Positions 34,848-38,621 of a DNA stretch of 38,621 nucleotides are shown one piece after another (the first letter of the stretch is position 1; every line of letters starts with the position of its first letter). The stretch is from CAYRGS01 sp964423875 (GTDB taxonomy: Bacteria; UBA8248; JACPRG01; G963555815). The position numbers were made by a program, and so were the translations under genes. The notes beneath the pieces are model-generated. The model was not told the origin of the DNA and searched no databases. It saw only the letters and a list, made by a program, of their open reading frames with translations. Location of the stretch: assembly GCA_964423875.1 (NCBI GenBank), contig CAYRGS010000021.1:1-38621 (forward strand), read 5' to 3'.

Positions 34848-34875
34848 TTGCAATCGAGAAGGGGCGGCGTATGAT
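34848..34875 (+). promoter_or_regulatory. promoter of the second DMT permease gene
   Basis: TTGCAA (34848-34853) and TATGAT (34870-34875) are 16 bp apart, followed by CTCGCC, the same arrangement as upstream of the first permease. The leader to the GTG at 35004 would be about 120 nt, roughly twice that of the first copy. Confidence 0.55.
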
Positions 34876-35003
34876 CTCGCCGGTTGCCGGGCGCCGACGC
34901 CGCGCCCGCTCTATCCGCCTCGAGAAAGAAATGGGCCGCGGCCTTTCCGGCCGCTGATGTCTGCCTTTCCGGCCGTCCCGTAGCGAAGCTTCGAGGAAAT
35001 CCT

Positions 35004-35867
35004 GTGAACCCCATGGCGCTGGCCCTGGTCTTGGGCGCCGCGATCTTTCACGTCGGGTGGAACTACCTGACCAAGTCGAGCGTCCACAAGGCGGCCTTCC
35101 TGTGGCTCTCGAACGTGGTCTTTGTCGTCGCCTATCTCCCAGTTTTCGTGGGGATGGGTTTTTCCCTGGATCTACCCTGGCGGGGATGGGTGTTCACGGT
35201 CCTCTCCGGGATGGGCCACGCCTTTTACTATTGGGCCCTGGGCCGGGCCTACGACGCCGGAGACCTCTCCCTGGTTTATCCGCTGGCGCGGGGGAGCAGC
35301 GTTTTTCTCGTGACGGTCCTGGCCGTTCCCCTCCTCGGAGAGCGCCTGTCCGGATTGGGCGCGGCCGGGATCGGAACGGTCCTCGTCGGGATCTTCATCC
35401 TTCATATGCGGCCCGGCTCCTGGAAGAAGACCTTTTTTCCGTCCCGGACGCCGGGGTCGATGTGGGCCCTGCTCGCGGGGGTGCTGATCACGTGGTTTTC
35501 CCTTGTGGACAAGGCGGGCGTGGAGTATGTGAGCCCCGTGCCCTACGTGTACCTGATCTTCGTTGTGACGACGACTTTCTTCGCCCCCATCGCCCTCGCC
35601 GGGGGGGTGGGTCCGGTCCGGGCGACGTGGAAGGCGGAGTGGGGGCGGCTGATCGCCTGCGGTCTGCTTGTGCCGACGGCGTACGGACTGATCCTGGGGG
35701 CGTTGAAGCTGGCGCCCGCCGCCTACGTCGTGGCCAGCCGCGAGGTGCGCTTGGTCCTAGGCGCGCTGCTCGGGGCGTTTCTGCTGAGGGAAGGCAACGC
35801 CGGCTACCGCCTCACGGGGTCCGTCTTCATCGTCCTGGGCGTTGTTCTTCTCGGTTTCGCGAAGTAA
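35004..35867 (+). CDS. EamA/DMT-superfamily permease, second of a tandem pair
   Basis: This 287-residue permease aligns end to end with the gene at 33890: FHVGWNYLTKSS, LGRAYDAGDLSLVYPLARGSSVFLV, LLGERLSGLG, IFILHMRPGSWK and APAAYVVASREVRLVLG correspond segment by segment. GTG at 35004 is preferred over an upstream in-frame ATG at 34884, because GAGGAAA stands before it exactly as in the first copy and the lengths then match. Such pairs sometimes form heterodimers in related families, but here each copy has its own promoter. The substrate is unknown. Confidence 0.88.
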   Translation: MNPMALALVLGAAIFHVGWNYLTKSSVHKAAFLWLSNVVFVVAYLPVFVGMGFSLDLPWRGWVFTVLSGMGHAFYYWALGRAYDAGDLSLVYPLARGSSVFLVTVLAVPLLGERLSGLGAAGIGTVLVGIFILHMRPGSWKKTFFPSRTPGSMWALLAGVLITWFSLVDKAGVEYVSPVPYVYLIFVVTTTFFAPIALAGGVGPVRATWKAEWGRLIACGLLVPTAYGLILGALKLAPAAYVVASREVRLVLGALLGAFLLREGNAGYRLTGSVFIVLGVVLLGFAK

Positions 35868-35931
35868 ACGAACCCGGCCCGTCGGATGGTTGGTGAGAAG
35901 TCCAGGCGAATGCCCGGCCGGGGGTGAGAAA

Positions 35932-36010
35932 CATGATCCGGATCATGGAGACCGGGATTTCACCCATCCGGAAAATCACGTTGCGGACGCCGCCCCGGGC
36001 ATGGTACGCT
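35932..36010 (+). promoter_or_regulatory. 16-bp perfect palindrome and sigma70-type promoter upstream of the GAF-GGDEF gene
   Basis: CATGATCCGGATCATG (35932-35947) is a perfect palindrome, flanked by the complementary arms GGGTGA (near 35922) and TCACCC (near 35960). TTGCGG (35981-35986), an 18-bp spacer and TACGCT (36005-36010), preceded by TG, form an extended -10 promoter. The palindrome lies about 34 bp upstream of the -35, a usual place for an activator or for a repressor loop. The promoter position argues for the ATG at 36055 as start. Confidence 0.5.
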
Positions 36011-36054
36011 CAAGGGGTGATGATTTCTTTCGACGGCTTTTTTCCCCTGCCTCG

Positions 36055-37515
36055 ATGAAACTCGAAGAAGATCTCCAGAGCCTGATCGGTCTGTTGAGCA
36101 ACGTCACCGACGCCTATACGGCCGCCCTGTTTGTCCCCCGGGAGTCGGGCGGGCCTTTGCGGCTTCGCGCCTGCCACAGCCTGAGTGACCATGTCCTGAA
36201 GGACCGGGAGATCGAGGTCGGCCAAGGCCTCATCGGCTGGGTGGCCGAGCGCGGCGATCCGCTCCACTCCACCGAGTTCAGACATGACCTCAAGGCCCTC
36301 GGACTGTATCGCACCGAAGAGGACATCAAATCCTTCCTGGCCGTCCCGGTGGCCACGCCCGACGGGACCGGCGTCCTCTTCATCGACAGCAAGCGGCAGT
36401 ATGTCTTCACCCCCAAGGTCCAAAAGCTCCTCATCGGTTTCGCCGATCAGGTGACGCGGATGCTCGAGAAGAGCGACGTCTACCGGCGGATCGGCCGGGA
36501 CTTCGTCACCCTGGTAGCTCTTCGCGACTACGCGGCGCCCGTCACGGACGCCGGCGACGCCGACGCGGTCCTCGACGCGGCCTGCAACATCCCGAAACGG
36601 CTGCTGAAGTACGAGACGGCGGCGCTCGTCTGGCGCGCTCCGGGGGAGAAGGCGTTTCGCGTCGTCCGGTGCGTGACGCACGGCGCCGACGCGCCCATCG
36701 GCCTGTCGGTGTCTATGGAGAGCAGTCTCGCGGGCTGGGTGCTGACGCACGGAGAGACGTTTCATCTCCCGACCATCAAGGACGAGCTGCGCGAGACCCA
36801 CCTGTTCCACCCCGCCGAGGCCCGCCGGCCGTTGGGCGCCTTTCTCGGTATTCCGCTGAGCGCGGGGGGGGAGGTCTTCGGCCTGCTGGCGTTCGCGCGG
36901 GCCGAGGCCGGAGGTTTTGACGACCGCGAGCTGGCCGCGGCGGAGCTGCTCCAAGGCTTGGCCTCGGGGGCGCTGGCCGCCGCCCGGATGCGGATGCGCC
37001 GGGAGGGTCTGGGGGCCTTGGACGATGTGACCGGGTTGCCGGCCTATCCGGCCTTCACCGCCCGTCTCACCGACGCCCTTGCCCTGGCGTCGGACACCCT
37101 GCGCCCGGTGTCCATCTTGATCGCCGACTCCGAGGAGGTTCAGGACGTCTACGCGGACCGGGGCCGCGAGGCGGGCGACTCACTCCTGCGCGAGCTGGCC
37201 GATTTCTACCGCCGGTCTCTGGATGAGCCGGACCTGCTGGCGCGGTGTCTCGGCCGCCGGTTTGTGATGGCCCTGGTCGGGAAAGATCTCGAGGCGGCCC
37301 GGGAGGCGGCCGGACGGCTTCAGGACACGCTGGAAAACTCCTATCTCCGGGCAGGATCCATCGAGTTCCGGCTCTCGGTGCACATCGGGCTGGCTGTGTT
37401 TCCCCATGACGGGGCCACCGAGGGGAGACTCATCGCCCAGGGGCTCCGGGCCCTCGAGTGGGCCAAGTCCCGGGGACGAGAAACCATCTGTTCAATTGCG
37501 GAGGTCAAAGGCTGA
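36055..37515 (+). CDS. GAF-GAF-degenerate GGDEF sensor protein
   Basis: This 486-residue cytoplasmic protein has two GAF-like domains and a C-terminal GGDEF-like domain. GAF 1 spans about residues 1-145 (GQGLIGWVAERGDPL, SFLAVPVATPDG, GVLFIDSKRQYVF). GAF 2 spans about 155-315 (SLAGWVLTHGETFHL, GAFLGIPLSAGGEVFG). The GGDEF-like domain spans about 320-480 (DDVTGLPAYPAF, VSIHGLAVFPHDG-like end). The GGDEF signature itself reads LGRRF, so diguanylate cyclase activity is not expected. It may bind c-di-GMP, GTP or a partner instead. The start at 36055 fits the promoter at 35981-36010; an ATG at 36001 would lie within the promoter. mreB starts 3 bases after its stop, so the two genes are surely cotranscribed. 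Confidence 0.85.
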   Translation: MKLEEDLQSLIGLLSNVTDAYTAALFVPRESGGPLRLRACHSLSDHVLKDREIEVGQGLIGWVAERGDPLHSTEFRHDLKALGLYRTEEDIKSFLAVPVATPDGTGVLFIDSKRQYVFTPKVQKLLIGFADQVTRMLEKSDVYRRIGRDFVTLVALRDYAAPVTDAGDADAVLDAACNIPKRLLKYETAALVWRAPGEKAFRVVRCVTHGADAPIGLSVSMESSLAGWVLTHGETFHLPTIKDELRETHLFHPAEARRPLGAFLGIPLSAGGEVFGLLAFARAEAGGFDDRELAAAELLQGLASGALAAARMRMRREGLGALDDVTGLPAYPAFTARLTDALALASDTLRPVSILIADSEEVQDVYADRGREAGDSLLRELADFYRRSLDEPDLLARCLGRRFVMALVGKDLEAAREAAGRLQDTLENSYLRAGSIEFRLSVHIGLAVFPHDGATEGRLIAQGLRALEWAKSRGRETICSIAEVKG

Positions 37516-37518
37516 CAG

Positions 37519-38544
37519 ATGCATATACCTTTTGTTTCGCGCTGGTTTCCCACCGATATCGCCATGGACCTAGGAACCGCCAACAGCCTGATCTACATCC
37601 GGGGACGCGGGATCGTTCTGAACGAGCCGTCGGTGGTTGCCCTGGAGCAGGCCACCGGCAAGGTCCTGGCGGTCGGCCACAAGGCCAAGGAGATGTGGGG
37701 CAAGACCCCCGAGAGCATCGCCATCGTTCGCCCCATGAAGGACGGGGTCATCGCCGATTACGATGTGACCAAGGCGATGATCAGGTATTTCATCCGCCAG
37801 GTGTACAAAAGCCGCCGCATCTTCCGCCCCAAGATGATCGTCTGCATCCCCTCGGGCATCACCCAGGTGGAAAAGCGCGCCGTTCGGGAATCCGCGTTGG
37901 ACGCGGGGGCCGTGAAGGTTCACCTGGTGGAGGAGCCCATGGCGGCCGCCATCGGCGCTAGGCTCCCCATCGATGAAGTCGGCAGCAACATGATCGTGGA
38001 CATCGGCGGCGGCACGACCGAGGTGGCGGTCATCAGCCGGTACGCCACCGTGTACAGCGAGTCCATCCGGGTCGCGGGCGACGAAATGGACGAGGCTGTC
38101 CAGAGCGGGATCCGCAAAGAGTTCAACATGGCCATCGGTCCCTTCGAGGCCGAGCGGGCGAAGATCGAGATCGGCTCGGCGTCCATCCTCAACTCCCGGC
38201 TGGAAACGGTCGTTCGCGGACGGGACTTGGTGGACGGCATCCCGAAATCGGTGAAAGTGGACGACCGGACCGTCCGAGAGGCCCTGACCGGGCCGGTCCG
38301 GGCCATTGTGGATTCCGTCCGTCGCGCCCTGGAGCGCACAAGCCCCGAGCAGGCCGCCGAAATCATGAAGCGGGGCGTTGTTCTCGCAGGTGGCGGTTCA
38401 CTTCTGAAGGGGCTGGGAAGCCGTCTCCACGAAGAGACGAACCTCCCCATTTATCGGGCGAAGGACCCCCTGACCGCCGTCGTCCGGGGAACGGGTGAGG
38501 TCCTGGAGAACATGAAGGAGCTCGCCCGCGTCTGCGTGGGTTGA
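37519..38544 (+). CDS. mreB: rod shape-determining protein MreB
   Basis: This 341-residue bacterial actin polymerises beneath the inner membrane and guides lateral wall synthesis. Actin-fold nucleotide motifs are present: MDLGTANSLIY (phosphate 1), VIVDIGGGTTEVAVIS-type phosphate 2 segment (IVDIGGGTTE), VEEPMAAAIGA (connect 1) and VVLAGGGSLLKGL (adenosine). The N-terminal PFVSRWFPTD may act as a membrane-contact segment. Length is typical. It starts 3 bases after the GAF-GGDEF gene. mreC would be expected next, but the window ends with what looks like an insertion-element end. Confidence 0.97.
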   Translation: MHIPFVSRWFPTDIAMDLGTANSLIYIRGRGIVLNEPSVVALEQATGKVLAVGHKAKEMWGKTPESIAIVRPMKDGVIADYDVTKAMIRYFIRQVYKSRRIFRPKMIVCIPSGITQVEKRAVRESALDAGAVKVHLVEEPMAAAIGARLPIDEVGSNMIVDIGGGTTEVAVISRYATVYSESIRVAGDEMDEAVQSGIRKEFNMAIGPFEAERAKIEIGSASILNSRLETVVRGRDLVDGIPKSVKVDDRTVREALTGPVRAIVDSVRRALERTSPEQAAEIMKRGVVLAGGGSLLKGLGSRLHEETNLPIYRAKDPLTAVVRGTGEVLENMKELARVCVG

Positions 38545-38566
38545 TGGCCGCAGGAATACAAGGGCG

Positions 38567-38621
38567 TGACCTGCCCCCTAAAGTTGTACCATTTTTGAGT
38601 TAGTCTCTGCTCCCCGATGTC
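38567..38621. mobile_element. probable terminal inverted repeat of an IS3-type insertion sequence
   Basis: Twenty-two bases after mreB the sequence becomes TGACCTGCCCCCTAAAGTTG (from 38567) followed by TACC. It opens like the ends of several IS3-family elements, which begin TGA and contain CTGCCCC. Base composition falls at the same point. No transposase is visible before the window ends, so this is a boundary call only. Confidence 0.45.

Overview
The window is GC-rich, gene-dense bacterial chromosome with no phage block, CRISPR array, rRNA or tRNA visible. A Gram-negative, free-living, metabolically versatile organism is indicated by MreB, a CcdA/TlpA-type periplasmic thiol system, a lipoprotein, a TRAP transporter, a class II (B12-dependent) ribonucleotide reductase and a proteobacterial-type 6S RNA. 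Two likely selenoproteins and the gene repertoire would suit a deltaproteobacterial-type lineage (Desulfobacterota and relatives), probably uncultivated. A run of 10 N inside dinB shows a scaffolded draft assembly. The lineage is an inference; no marker here fixes it.

Layout. 0.3-1.6 kb: a two-gene TPP-enzyme operon (sulfopyruvate/phosphonopyruvate decarboxylase-like alpha and beta) behind a good sigma70 promoter. 1.7-5.1 kb, opposite strand: a complete TRAP transporter, dctP-dctQ-dctM, with its own promoter and a 19-bp hairpin between dctP and dctQ. 5.2-13.8 kb: a catabolic block with a small winged-helix-like gene, three SDR dehydrogenases, a UbiD decarboxylase, a molybdenum hydroxylase large subunit, a histidine kinase remnant and a creatininase-family hydrolase. 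Two copies of a composite intergenic repeat lie just 3' of SDR genes. 13.8-16.1 kb, minus strand: ccdA, a TlpA-like thioredoxin gene interrupted by UGA exactly at the first active-site Cys (UxxC), and a frameshifted Kelch-repeat gene. 16.3-21.9 kb: a Kelch lipoprotein, a small winged-helix-like protein, a histone-deacetylase-family amidohydrolase, a second UbiD and a membrane-anchored transglutaminase-like protein. 22.0-23.9 kb: an AhpD-family protein interrupted by UGA exactly at the second Cys (CxxU), followed by three membrane proteins, one of only 34 residues. 24.1-27.2 kb: nrdJ behind a NrdR-box pair. 27.5-27.7 kb: 6S RNA. 28.2-29.8 kb: two overlapping SDR genes. 29.9-33.7 kb, minus strand: dinB, an alpha/beta hydrolase and an SDR. 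33.8-35.9 kb: two tandemly duplicated DMT permeases with duplicated promoters. 36.0-38.5 kb: a GAF-GAF-degenerate-GGDEF protein coupled to mreB. The last ~55 bases look like the end of an IS3-type element.

The most notable observation is the pair of UGA-interrupted redox genes. In both, the UGA replaces a catalytic cysteine, the frame continues through the rest of the domain, and a hairpin starts at a bacterial-SECIS-like distance after the UGA. Conventional gene calling would split each into two hypothetical fragments. Apart from these, the window reads as a catabolic island for aromatic or heterocyclic acids (UbiD, SDR, Mo-hydroxylase, TPP decarboxylase, TRAP uptake) set among housekeeping genes; the substrate cannot be read from sequence alone.
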